DNA of 64,000 nt from Pradoshia eiseniae (GTDB lineage: Bacteria; Bacillota; Bacilli; Bacillales; Pradoshiaceae), in the NCBI RefSeq assembly GCF_002946355.1, contig NZ_PKOZ01000007.1, positions 97,765 to 161,764 of the forward strand, in the 5' to 3' direction. A program made the position numbers and the translations under genes. The notes beneath the pieces are model-generated. The model was not told where the DNA came from. It saw only the letters and a program-made list of their open reading frames with translations, and ran no database searches. The stretch's first letter is position 1. Each line of letters starts with the position of its first letter. This document shows, piece by piece, positions 53,692 to 62,054 of the stretch.

Positions 53692-53844
53692 CTAATAAAA
53701 TATCGTATAGGCTACTATGCCAAAATAAATAATCAATCCAATAACCGCAGAAGTGATAGCAATCACTAAAAACCCATAGAAAAAGCCATGGACAGCAGCC
53801 CCGATATCCAAGAAGAAATTTTTCACGCCTTCTAGTACTCTCAA
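53692..53844 (-). CDS. Small single-pass membrane protein
   Basis: About 50 residues (MRVLEGVKNFFLDIGAAVHG... ) with one long hydrophobic helix and an aromatic end. I use the TTG after GATGAGGGGA; the longest frame starts 14 codons further upstream at an ATG without a ribosome site. No family recognised. Confidence 0.5.
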   Translation of the reverse strand: MRVLEGVKNFFLDIGAAVHGFFYGFLVIAITSAVIGLIIYFGIVAYTIFY

Positions 53845-53955
53845 ATTCCCCTCATCCCTTTTTCTTCCACTATAACACACGAACATCCATTTATCGGAAA
53901 TAAAAAAATAGAGCTGAACATATCAGCTCTTGATACTTTGCTTCTGTCTATTTGA

Positions 53956-54570
53956 TTAAGACTCCAGCTTTTTATCCATCTCTTTAGCGATTTGCTCTGA
54001 CTTCGGATTGCTCTTCTCAAAGCGAAGCTGTTCAATAATATTTCTAAAATCCTTTTCGTTTCGGTTTTGACTTAATTTATAGGCTGCTTGAATTTCGTTT
54101 ACCTTTATCTTAAACCCGACAATTCCCTTAAGCTCCTTTTCAAGAAGCTCCGATGGAAGGGTTTCCCATAATACTGGGTGCTCCCGGTTTTCTTCATATT
54201 TTTTAAGCATAAGGGTAAGATCCTCGATTAATTCCTTCTTCTCGATGATCGTTGCCTGCCCATACACATGCACGGCTTGGTAATTCCATGTCGGCACTTC
54301 CTCCTGTTCATACCAGGAAGAAGAGATATAGGCATCTGGCCCTTGAAAGATGGCGAGTACCTCTGTTTCGAAAGTTCTCCACTGACGATTACCGTAAGCA
54401 AGATGCCCTGTAAGATAATAATCCTCGCCCTGCTTCTTTATTTCCAATGGCAAGTGCGTCGCGATCGGTCTTCCCTTTTCTGTCGTGACAAGTGTTGCAA
54501 AGGAATTTGCTTCAATAAAGGCATGAATCTCGTCTAGATCAGTAACGTTAAACATTTTCGGTACATACAT
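53956..54570 (-). CDS. paiB: PaiB-like FMN-binding protein
   Basis: A 204-residue split-barrel flavin-binding protein: MYVPKMFNVTDLDEIHAFI, LVTTEKGRPIATHLPL and the WNYQAVHVYG strand. In Bacillus PaiB is described as a negative regulator of degradative enzymes and sporulation genes, but the family may be a flavin enzyme. Start chosen at the ATG after GGTGGTGG; the frame is open seven codons further. Confidence 0.85.
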   Translation of the reverse strand: MYVPKMFNVTDLDEIHAFIEANSFATLVTTEKGRPIATHLPLEIKKQGEDYYLTGHLAYGNRQWRTFETEVLAIFQGPDAYISSSWYEQEEVPTWNYQAVHVYGQATIIEKKELIEDLTLMLKKYEENREHPVLWETLPSELLEKELKGIVGFKIKVNEIQAAYKLSQNRNEKDFRNIIEQLRFEKSNPKSEQIAKEMDKKLES

Positions 54571-54930
54571 CCTAAACCACCACCTAATCAATTTATAAAC
54601 GCTCGTTCACCATAATATAATTAGTTTGTTGTTCATCTCCCATGATAAAGGATTGAGACCCTGTGAAAGCCCCCTTTTCGTAATAGCAGGCATGATTGTG
54701 GGCATGTCGTGGGGCCAAATTCAGTAAATACTTAGCCGAGCTTTTGAATCATAAATGCACAACCAGCTCAATTTTAAGCATATTCCACCAACCAAACAGG
54801 ACAGCCGGTTCTTTAAATTCCTTATCGGAAGGAATAGATGTTTTCCTCCATTATTGAAATGGATAGTCACGGAAAAACGGCATCAACCCGGTTGGATTCA
54901 TGCCTTTCCTCTTACCTATATCTCTTCGAT
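54571..54930. other. 360 bp gap
   Basis: Between two leftward genes. I see no ORF, terminator or repeat that stands out. Confidence 0.35.
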
Positions 54931-55290
54931 TTAGAATGAAACTGACTTTACTTCTCTCTGTGCCTTTTGCTGCTTATGTTGTGTATGCTTCATTCCCCAC
55001 TCATGCATGTCCGCCAAGATGGGTTCAATCGTTTTCCCATATTCTGTGATAGAATATTCTACTTTTGGAGGAACCTGCGGATAAACAACACGTTTAATGA
55101 TATCTTCATCCTCTAGTTCACGGAGTTGCTTTGTGAGCATTTTTTGGGTAATACCCGGGAGATTCCTCTGCAATTCACTAAATCGTTGGGTTCCCTCTTT
55201 CATTAAGTTCAATAGAATAATTGGCTTCCATTTCCCGACAAGTATTCCAAGAGCATCTTCTACCTTGCATAACTTAGGCTCAATCTCCAT
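54931..55290 (-). CDS. HxlR-family transcriptional regulator
   Basis: A 119-residue winged helix regulator with the HxlR pattern: LCKVEDALGILVGKWKPIIL (conserved Cys near the start, often redox- or quinone-sensing), RFSELQRNLPGITQKMLTKQL (recognition helix) and VPPKVEYSITEYG (wing). The longest frame starts nine codons upstream; ATG choice is uncertain. It is divergent from a flavin monooxygenase/reductase pair, which it probably controls. Confidence 0.85.
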   Translation of the reverse strand: MEIEPKLCKVEDALGILVGKWKPIILLNLMKEGTQRFSELQRNLPGITQKMLTKQLRELEDEDIIKRVVYPQVPPKVEYSITEYGKTIEPILADMHEWGMKHTQHKQQKAQREVKSVSF

Positions 55291-55324
55291 GAAGACTGTC
55301 ATCTCCCTTAGTATCATTTTGGAT

Positions 55325-55348
55325 AGTATAACACTTTAAAGTGCGTAC
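55325..55348. promoter_or_regulatory. Palindromic site, probable HxlR operator
   Basis: CACTTTAAAGTG is a perfect 12-base palindrome (55332-55343) flanked by AGTA/TACT. It overlaps the -10 region (TATACT, minus strand) of the hxlR-type gene, so autoregulation is likely. Confidence 0.6.
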
Positions 55349-55434
55349 TTCCATTATTCTAATCTGCCCTTCATACTGAATATATTAGAAGATTTAGATT
55401 AAAATCTGAAAATCTAAAAGAAGGTGAGATTTGA

Positions 55435-56493
55435 ATGAAACAATACAGAATAGATCCGTCTAAAGGATTAGAGTTTGGCATTTATACATTGGGCGATCAT
55501 CTTCCTAATCCGCTAACAGGCGAAAGGATTTCTGCTCAAGAACGTGTACAAGAAATCATTGAATATGCGAAGCTAGCCGATGAAGCCGGAATTGACTTTT
55601 TCAGTGTCGGAGAAAGCCACCAGGAATATTTTGCATCACAGGCTCATTCGGTTATTCTCGGTGCCATTGCGCAGGCGACAAAAAATATTAAAATTGCCAG
55701 TTCTTCGACCATTATCAGCACCTCTGACCCTGTACGGGTATATGAAGATTTCGCAACAATCGATTTAATATCCAACGGTCGAGCAGAAATTGTTGCTGGT
55801 CGCGCCTCCAGGGTAGGATTATTCGATTTATTGGGTTACGATATCCGGGATTATGAGGAATTATTTGAGGAGAAATTCGAGCTTCTTCTTCAAATCAATA
55901 AAGAAGAAATGGTTAACTGGAGTGGGAACTACCGTGCTCCACTAAGACATGCACAAGTCCTCCCGCGACCGAAGGATGGAAAAATACCGATTTGGCGCGC
56001 TGTTGGCGGTACACCAGCGAGTGCCATTAAAGCTGGGTATGCAGGTGTACCGATGTTCATGGCTCATTTAGGAGGACCCGCATCCATATTCAAGAATACT
56101 ATTGATGCCTACCGCGAGGCAGCAAGAAGCAATGGATTCAATCCGGACGAACTGCCGGTGGCGACGGCTGGTTTCTTCTATGCAGCAGAATCATCCCAGC
56201 AAGCCTTAAGAGAATTATATCCACATATTAACGAAGGAATGAAGAAAACAAATGGCAGAGGGTTTGCGAAGCAGTTATTTGCCCAAGGAGCTGATCCGCA
56301 CAATATCATGAATATTGGCAGCCCAGAAGAAATTATCGAGAAAATTCTCTATCAGCATGAAGTATTTGGACATCAACGCTATATTGCCCAAATTGACTTC
56401 GGGGGAATGCCATTCGATCAGATTAAGAAAAACCTTGACTTGATTGGCACTAAAATTTTGCCAGCCATCCGGAAGTATACAGCGCAGAAGTAA
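55435..56493 (+). CDS. LLM-class flavin-dependent oxidoreductase
   Basis: A 352-residue bacterial luciferase-like TIM barrel: GIDFFSVGESHQEYF, KIASSSTIISTSDPVRVYEDFATIDL, and RPKDGKIPIWRAVGGTPASA. These enzymes use reduced FMN supplied by a partner reductase to oxidise small molecules. AAGGTGA precedes the ATG. A flavin reductase gene follows after 12 bases, giving a two-component monooxygenase. Substrate unknown; the HxlR regulator hints at electrophiles or quinones. Confidence 0.9.
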   Translation: MKQYRIDPSKGLEFGIYTLGDHLPNPLTGERISAQERVQEIIEYAKLADEAGIDFFSVGESHQEYFASQAHSVILGAIAQATKNIKIASSSTIISTSDPVRVYEDFATIDLISNGRAEIVAGRASRVGLFDLLGYDIRDYEELFEEKFELLLQINKEEMVNWSGNYRAPLRHAQVLPRPKDGKIPIWRAVGGTPASAIKAGYAGVPMFMAHLGGPASIFKNTIDAYREAARSNGFNPDELPVATAGFFYAAESSQQALRELYPHINEGMKKTNGRGFAKQLFAQGADPHNIMNIGSPEEIIEKILYQHEVFGHQRYIAQIDFGGMPFDQIKKNLDLIGTKILPAIRKYTAQK

Positions 56494-56505
56494 GGAGGAA
56501 TCAAA

Positions 56506-57072
56506 ATGAAGGCAGTTGCATTATCCGGTTCTCGAATCGGTTCAAAAACACTGACAGCATTAAATACAGCAATAGACCTCTTAAAGAAACAATATCCTGA
56601 TGTCGATGTAACATTAATTGACCTAGCAAAATACGACATACAGTTCAGCGACGGCCGGAATTACCTAGATTATGAAGGTGACACAGGCTTTGTTACCAAA
56701 ACGATAATGGAGGCAGATGTACTCATTATTGGCACGCCAATCTTCCAGGCGTCATTACCTGCCACACTCAAAAACATTTTTGACTTGCTGCCAGTTCAAG
56801 CTTTTCGGGACAAGGTAGTCAGCATGATTGTGACTGCTGGCTCACCAAAGCATTATCTTGTTGCAGAGCAGCAGCTAAAACCAATCCTCGCTTATATGAA
56901 AGCGGAAATAGTACAGACATATGTATTCATTGAAGAGAAAGACTTTCATCGAAAGGAAATAACCAATGATGATGTATTATTTCGGATAGAACGATTAGTG
57001 GAAGATACGATTGTCCTGTCAAAAACCTTCGCAAAGATTCGTGAGGAACAAGAAGCTCAATATGATTTTTGA
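56506..57072 (+). CDS. NAD(P)H-dependent FMN reductase
   Basis: A 188-residue flavodoxin-like reductase: LSGSRIGSKTL (FMN phosphate loop), IIGTPIFQASLPATLKNIFDLL and VTAGSPKHYL, as in SsuE/MsuE-type reductases. AAGGAGG precedes the ATG. It probably supplies FMNH2 to the monooxygenase encoded just upstream. Confidence 0.9.
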   Translation: MKAVALSGSRIGSKTLTALNTAIDLLKKQYPDVDVTLIDLAKYDIQFSDGRNYLDYEGDTGFVTKTIMEADVLIIGTPIFQASLPATLKNIFDLLPVQAFRDKVVSMIVTAGSPKHYLVAEQQLKPILAYMKAEIVQTYVFIEEKDFHRKEITNDDVLFRIERLVEDTIVLSKTFAKIREEQEAQYDF

Positions 57073-57094
57073 CGAATTTCCTGCAGTTTTATGA

Positions 57095-57140
57095 GAAAGG
57101 GATGCCCTGTATGATTATTGACAGAGCATCCCTTTCTTTA
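57095..57140. terminator. Bidirectional terminator between the reductase and GNAT genes
   Basis: GAAAGGGATGC / GCATCCCTTTC arms extended by CTGT/ACAG, followed by TTTAA. Confidence 0.88.
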
Positions 57141-57145
57141 ACCTA

Positions 57146-57601
57146 TTACAATTGTAGCTTCAATCGAATTTCCCTGTATGTTCTGCCACCAGACTCATAC
57201 CCAAACACTTCCTGCCTCTCGAAACCATATTTCTCATACAAGGTAATGGCGACAGTATTGTCTACTTCCGCACTCGTATAGAGCGGCAGGCGGCCATGTT
57301 TACAGGTGAAAAAATCGACGAATGCCTTCAAAGCCGCATTCCCAATCCCTTTGTTCTGGTATTTCTCATCAACCATGAAGCGGCTCATGGACCAGCCATT
57401 TAATTCATAATCAAAATCATATAAAATAAATCCGACCATCTTCCCTCCCTCATAGATACCTATTGGATAGAAATCCGGCTCATAAGCTGCTTGGACGAGG
57501 GAATCTATATTGGGCGCGACAAAGTTCTTCTGCTCCTCAGCTACTTTTAATTCCAGACACTCATTGTAATTGGTTCGGTCAATTGGCTTAAATTCAATCA
57601 T
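57146..57601 (-). CDS. GNAT-family acetyltransferase, spermidine-type
   Basis: A 151-residue GNAT (MIEFKPIDRTNYNECLEL, YQNKGIGNAALKAFVDFF, LYEKYGFERQEVF), close in pattern to Bacillus BltD/PaiA spermine/spermidine acetyltransferases. The ATG follows GGGGATAGC; the frame is open five codons further. Polyamine substrate is inferred. Confidence 0.82.
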   Translation of the reverse strand: MIEFKPIDRTNYNECLELKVAEEQKNFVAPNIDSLVQAAYEPDFYPIGIYEGGKMVGFILYDFDYELNGWSMSRFMVDEKYQNKGIGNAALKAFVDFFTCKHGRLPLYTSAEVDNTVAITLYEKYGFERQEVFGYESGGRTYREIRLKLQL

Positions 57602-57640
57602 CTTGCTATCCCCCATCTGGTTAGTTCCTCCATTTGTTAT

Positions 57641-58489
57641 CTAAAAATACGCTAGTGAACTGAAATCTTCTATCATACTCGCAAATTTCTCCTTCTCCTC
57701 TAAATAGGGAACATGATTGCTCTCCTCAAACACAAACAGCCTTGCATTTCTGATGCCTTCATATATTTCCTCTGAAAATACAAAGGGACACTGGGCATCA
57801 TACCTTCCGCCATATACAATGGTTGGTGTGGAAATAAGTCCGAGATTCTCTTCAATATCAAAATTCGGCAATTCCTTAAAGGAATAATAATCTAGCCTCT
57901 TCCACACAACCCTGCCGCTAGAAGGCTTGTTAAAATACTCATCCCTTTTTGACGGATGATAAAGCGACATATCGGTCCATTCTTGGTTTGCCGCCCTTTT
58001 CTCCTCAAAGGTGGCATCCGGCGAATCCAATATCGCAAAGATCTCTTTCAATCTTCTATTAAGCGGGTTTTTGGGGCAATACATGCTAGCTTCATGTTCC
58101 ATGTACCTCCTTGAAGCAGCCGCTCCTCCTATCATTAGCTTGGAAATAGAATCCTGGAACAAAATGGCGTAAACCAAACCCAGCATACCGCCAGTAGAAT
58201 GACCGGCAAATCCCCACTGCTCCAAACCAAGCGCAATCCTGATAGCCTCTAAATCCATTGCCGTCTCTGTCATACTTAATTCGGCTGCAGTATCCGCTTT
58301 GCATGAATTGCCCGCTTCCTTTAAATTGACCAAATACACAGTGAAATTCTCCGTAAAGGCATCTGCAAAATAATAGCCTCGCTCATTAAATTCACTGTAT
58401 AAGTGTGTGACACAAAGAGCCTCCCCGCTCCCGCTTATAAAGATTTCGAAGCAGCCCCTCGAAGTCTCAATTAATCTCTGTTTCCACAT
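57641..58489 (-). CDS. Alpha/beta-hydrolase
   Basis: A 282-residue hydrolase with the nucleophile elbow GHSTGG (Ser near residue 97), the acid in YGGRYDAQCP and the histidine in ESNHVPYLEE. It may be an esterase, lactonase or proline iminopeptidase-like enzyme; the substrate is not clear. It starts six bases after the stop of the preceding gene in its operon. Confidence 0.85.
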   Translation of the reverse strand: MWKQRLIETSRGCFEIFISGSGEALCVTHLYSEFNERGYYFADAFTENFTVYLVNLKEAGNSCKADTAAELSMTETAMDLEAIRIALGLEQWGFAGHSTGGMLGLVYAILFQDSISKLMIGGAAASRRYMEHEASMYCPKNPLNRRLKEIFAILDSPDATFEEKRAANQEWTDMSLYHPSKRDEYFNKPSSGRVVWKRLDYYSFKELPNFDIEENLGLISTPTIVYGGRYDAQCPFVFSEEIYEGIRNARLFVFEESNHVPYLEEKEKFASMIEDFSSLAYF

Positions 58490-58495
58490 AGAATA

Positions 58496-58891
58496 CTACT
58501 CTCCTTCAGCAATGCTAAAGCCCATAATGTGATCTGTATAAAGAGCATAGGAATCAATTTCGATGATCTTGTCAGGTGCGGCAAACGGAATGATTTTCAC
58601 ATTTCTAAGCAGAATCATTCCACTTAGATTGGTCACATTCCCCTCATTAATAATGGGGAATAAGGAATCCTCTGCTTCCCAAACAGACCGTTCCAATAAG
58701 GTCAGATCATCCGCATCTGGTTCGTTCATATGTAATTTATCTGCGATAATCAAGCAGTGAGAGGTCGTTATTTGAATCTTCTTATCTCCCTCTTTCTGCA
58801 GCTCATCCAAGCATGCCTGAGACAACATCAACATCAATTTTTTCATATCATGAATCTTGCTCAATTCATGGCCTTTAAGCGTAAATCTCAA
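58496..58891 (-). CDS. Hypothetical 131-residue protein
   Basis: A soluble alpha/beta protein (MRFTLKGHELSKIHDMKKLM...) with no membrane segment and no recognised motif. TTG start after AGGGGG. It lies between a tiny membrane protein gene (21 bases upstream) and the alpha/beta-hydrolase gene (6 bases downstream), so the three probably form one operon. Confidence 0.65.
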   Translation of the reverse strand: MRFTLKGHELSKIHDMKKLMLMLSQACLDELQKEGDKKIQITTSHCLIIADKLHMNEPDADDLTLLERSVWEAEDSLFPIINEGNVTNLSGMILLRNVKIIPFAAPDKIIEIDSYALYTDHIMGFSIAEGE

Positions 58892-58912
58892 TTCTCAATC
58901 CCCCTAAATTTG

Positions 58913-59092
58913 CTATTTTTCTTTGACCTCAGAATTCCTTTCATTTTGAAGATATATTTTCTTAAGAGTCGTATGGATATTGGTCAGGCTCAGAAGGATG
59001 AATCCCAGCATGACAAAGGTGACAATCTCTCCGGTTATAAAAGCTAAAACACCTAATAATATGGCATATAATATGTAGAGTGCATTGCTCAT
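58913..59092 (-). CDS. Small two-helix membrane protein, 59 residues
   Basis: ATG-started frame preceded by GAGAGGGGGG and ending in TAG. The product (MSNALYILYAILLGVLAFIT..., then VTFVMLGFILLSLTNIH and a charged tail ending SEVKEK) has two predicted transmembrane helices. It starts the operon that continues with the 131-residue protein and the hydrolase. No family recognised; the ribosome site, helix pattern and tight spacing support it. Confidence 0.65.
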   Translation of the reverse strand: MSNALYILYAILLGVLAFITGEIVTFVMLGFILLSLTNIHTTLKKIYLQNERNSEVKEK

Positions 59093-59541
59093 TTTATTGC
59101 AGCCCCCCTCTCCTGCCCCTTAATCATGTTTAATAACATCATACTCAATCGAAAAATAGCGGGATTCTAGCAGATTTCCGTTTCAGTTTCCTTCTCGAAT
59201 AAGGGTTTCTGCTAATATAGATATCTCCTATCGAAAATAGAGGTTATCATGAATGTTCATGATAAAGTGAGTATCTATGGCTTAAACACCTATATATCAC
59301 CTACAAGCTCATATTCAAACCTTTCATACTGACATTCGACAAAGAATGACGATATTCCTTTTAAACTGGTATTTCTTATCATTAGAAAATCATATCAAGA
59401 ACAACGAAGACGAATATTGAAATGAAGACATACAAGTTCCTCCTTTTGCCCTGTTACCATAGGAGGATAAAGCAATTGATCCGCACGAAAGCTTTTATTA
59501 TGATGACAGCCCTTTGAGAAGAACAAAAATAAGGAGCGGCA
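59093..59541. other. 449 bp gap with one perfect palindrome
   Basis: AT-rich. It holds a 22-base palindrome at 59244-59265 and the terminator of the BCCT gene at its right end. No ORF seen. Confidence 0.4.
59244..59265. repeat. Perfect inverted repeat, operator-like
   Basis: TTATCATGA and TCATGATAA around ATGT. About 150 bp upstream of the leftward small membrane protein gene. No T-run follows it. Confidence 0.5.
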
Positions 59542-59555
59542 TTAAGCCCGCTCCT
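59526..59555 (-). terminator. Terminator overlapping the end of the BCCT gene
   Basis: GGAGCGG / CCGCTCC stem with TTATTTTTG following on the minus strand. The stop codon (59542-59544) lies inside the loop, so the hairpin includes coding sequence. Confidence 0.82.
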
Positions 59556-61077
59556 CTATCTTTTTCTCCTTCGGTCTCTTCGGTTTAAAGTATAAGCCCA
59601 GGTCTTTTTTCTCCTGCGCCAACGATCGATAGAGTGATAACATCATCAGCAGGAGAATGATTGAAAATGGCAAAGCTGCTACTATCAATGAATTCTGCAA
59701 GGCCTGCAGCCCGCCGCTATACAAAAGAATCAACGCGATGGCAGATTGAGCAATCCCCCATACGACTTTAACAGAATTTGGCGGCGTAAGAGATCCATAG
59801 GTCGATTGCATGCCCAGCACAAAGGTCGCTGAATCGGCTGATGTAATGAAAAATGTCGAAACAAGGGTAATGACCACTATCGATAGAATGGTTGACCATG
59901 GGAACTCCCCTAGTATCGCGAACAAGACCTCTTCTGTTGCGATGCTTGACAAATCAATATTTCCTGCCTTCTGTACCTCAATCGCTGAAGTACCAAAAAC
60001 AGAAAACCATAAAAAGCTGACAAGAGATGGCATCAATAAGACACCAATCATAAATTCACGGATAGTCCGGCCTCTTGATACACGCGCGATGAATATCCCG
60101 ACAAAAGGGGACCACGAGATCCACCATGCCCAATAAAAGATGGTCCAATTATTAATCCATGTACGATGTTCTCCATTCAAAGGGGCAATCCGAAAACTCA
60201 TTTGGACAATGTTTTGGATATATCCTCCGAGTGAGTCCGTGAACATATTCATAATGAGCACGGCAGGGCCAAGAATGAACATTAAAACAAAGAGTATGAT
60301 AGCCAAAATCATATTTGTATTGCTCAAATATTTGATGCCCTTCCCTAGTCCGGACCAGGCAGAAAGGATAAACAATACAGTCACGACTGCAACAATAATA
60401 GATTGGACAGTAAAGTTATTCGGAATATCAAACAAATAAGATAATCCGCCATTAATTTGTGCAGCCCCAAACCCTAATGTAGTCGCAACCCCAATGACAG
60501 TTGCAAAGACGGCTAATACATCAACCAGCGTTCCTAAAGGTCCATTCATGCTCTTTCCCAGGATTGGCTTTAGAGTAGAAGAAATTAAACCCGGCTCATT
60601 TTTTCGGAACTGAAAATAGGCCAGAGCAAGCGCTACTAATGCATAAATCCCCCACCCATGTAAGCCCCAATGGAAGAAGGTATATCGCAATGCTTCTTTT
60701 TGTGCCTCCGGTGTTCCACCCTCTGCCAAAGGAGGAGTCATAAAATGAGATAGGGGCTCAGCTGCTCCCCAAAACACAAGACCAATTCCCATACCGGCAC
60801 TGAACAACATCGCAAACCAGGAAGCGTTTGAAAACTCCGGCTTCTCATCAGCCTTACCAAGCTTAATGGTGCCAACTGGGCTAAAAATAAGAAATACGCA
60901 AAACATAACTATAATCGTCACTAAAAGAAGATAATACCAGCCAAAGGAACTGGTCAGAAATGCTTGTAAATTTGCCGTAGCTTCCTCAAAGCTAGCCGGT
61001 GCTGCAACACCAAACACCACGGCTGCCAGTACAAGAGCAACAGTAATCCAAAATACGTTTGATACGTTCTTCATCAA
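59542..61077 (-). CDS. BCCT-family betaine/carnitine/choline transporter
   Basis: A 511-residue secondary transporter with twelve helices. [18 protein letters not shown] carries the conserved glycines and Trp of the family, and the helix 8 segment [20 protein letters not shown] holds the aromatic substrate box. Such proteins import osmoprotectants with Na+ (OpuD-like). The C-terminal cytoplasmic tail is short and charged. It stands alone; the substrate, probably glycine betaine, is inferred. Confidence 0.92.
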   Translation of the reverse strand: MMKNVSNVFWITVALVLAAVVFGVAAPASFEEATANLQAFLTSSFGWYYLLLVTIIVMFCVFLIFSPVGTIKLGKADEKPEFSNASWFAMLFSAGMGIGLVFWGAAEPLSHFMTPPLAEGGTPEAQKEALRYTFFHWGLHGWGIYALVALALAYFQFRKNEPGLISSTLKPILGKSMNGPLGTLVDVLAVFATVIGVATTLGFGAAQINGGLSYLFDIPNNFTVQSIIVAVVTVLFILSAWSGLGKGIKYLSNTNMILAIILFVLMFILGPAVLIMNMFTDSLGGYIQNIVQMSFRIAPLNGEHRTWINNWTIFYWAWWISWSPFVGIFIARVSRGRTIREFMIGVLLMPSLVSFLWFSVFGTSAIEVQKAGNIDLSSIATEEVLFAILGEFPWSTILSIVVITLVSTFFITSADSATFVLGMQSTYGSLTPPNSVKVVWGIAQSAIALILLYSGGLQALQNSLIVAALPFSIILLLMMLSLYRSLAQEKKDLGLYFKPKRPKEKKIEERA

Positions 61078-61203
61078 ATGTTCCTTTCTGTCAATTACAT
61101 AAAGTCTTTCTCTCAGTAGCTTGCTAACTAGAAAAAGCGATAAATAACATTACCCTTATTTGGTAAATAGTAAACTTTTTAGCATTTTACGTCCTTTTGA
61201 GCA

Positions 61204-61235
61204 TAAAAAAAAGACCCTGATGTACTATCAGAGCC
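61204..61235 (-). terminator. Terminator of the DUF4256 gene
   Basis: GGCTCTGAT / ATCAGGGTC pairing with one G-U, followed by T8 on the minus strand. Confidence 0.8.
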
Positions 61236-61241
61236 AATCTT

Positions 61242-61799
61242 TCATACCTTTAATAGGCCTCTAAATCCTCTGGCAGCATAATAAGAATCTGCCCCATTAT
61301 GATACATAAAGACAGTATCATAGCGCCGGTCACAGAAAATGGCCCCGCCGCGTTGACGAATGAACGGCGGCGTCTTCACCCAGCTCGATGTTTTCAAATC
61401 GAACTCCCCAAGCCTCTGCAGCTGGCGATACTGTCCTTCTGTAAGAATTTCAATCCCCATGTCAGCAGCCATATCCATGGCACTTGTTTCAGGTTTATTT
61501 TTCTTTCTCGCATTTAACGCTTCGCGATCATAGCATACACTTCTCCGGCCTTTAGGGCTCTCTGCTGAACAATCACAAAAGATATATTCTCCTGCCTGCT
61601 GATCATTTGCAATGATATCCGGTTCTCCGCCGCTTTCTTCCATCCTGTACAGGGACCAAAGCTTGTCCGAATTTGCTTCAAGCTTCTCTCGGACGACCGT
61701 CCATTCGGCCCCTTCATGCCGGTGCATGTTTTTCTTGAAACGTTCTTCTAAGATGGCTAGCAGGTCTTGAGATTGTATTATTGATAGCTTATTACTCAT
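61242..61799 (-). CDS. DUF4256 protein
   Basis: A 185-residue soluble protein with the DUF4256 pattern: LEERFKKNMHRHEGAEW, GEPDIIA, CDCSAESPKGRRSVCYD and PPFIRQRGGAIFCDRRYDTV, ending in GADSYYAARGFRG. Function unknown. The cysteine/histidine-rich middle might bind metal. ATG chosen seven codons inside the longest frame because GGGGAGG precedes it. Confidence 0.85.
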   Translation of the reverse strand: MSNKLSIIQSQDLLAILEERFKKNMHRHEGAEWTVVREKLEANSDKLWSLYRMEESGGEPDIIANDQQAGEYIFCDCSAESPKGRRSVCYDREALNARKKNKPETSAMDMAADMGIEILTEGQYRQLQRLGEFDLKTSSWVKTPPFIRQRGGAIFCDRRYDTVFMYHNGADSYYAARGFRGLLKV

Positions 61800-62054
61800 G
61801 TAAATCCTCCCCTTCATTCATTAAAGGACACCTCAATGAGCTATGAATCCGTACTCACTCCGCCTTAACCATTATGATTTCAATTATGCAACCAAATCTT
61901 CCGTAACCCTATCCTCTGCTTTTACAGCATCTCGGCAAAGGATCCTGAACTAATTCGGCAAAAAATACTTTCTTAAAGTATATTGAATACCCGTATTTAC
62001 AGAATAATTATAACCCTTTTCTTAATTGGGATAAATACCCAACAAAGTATCTTA

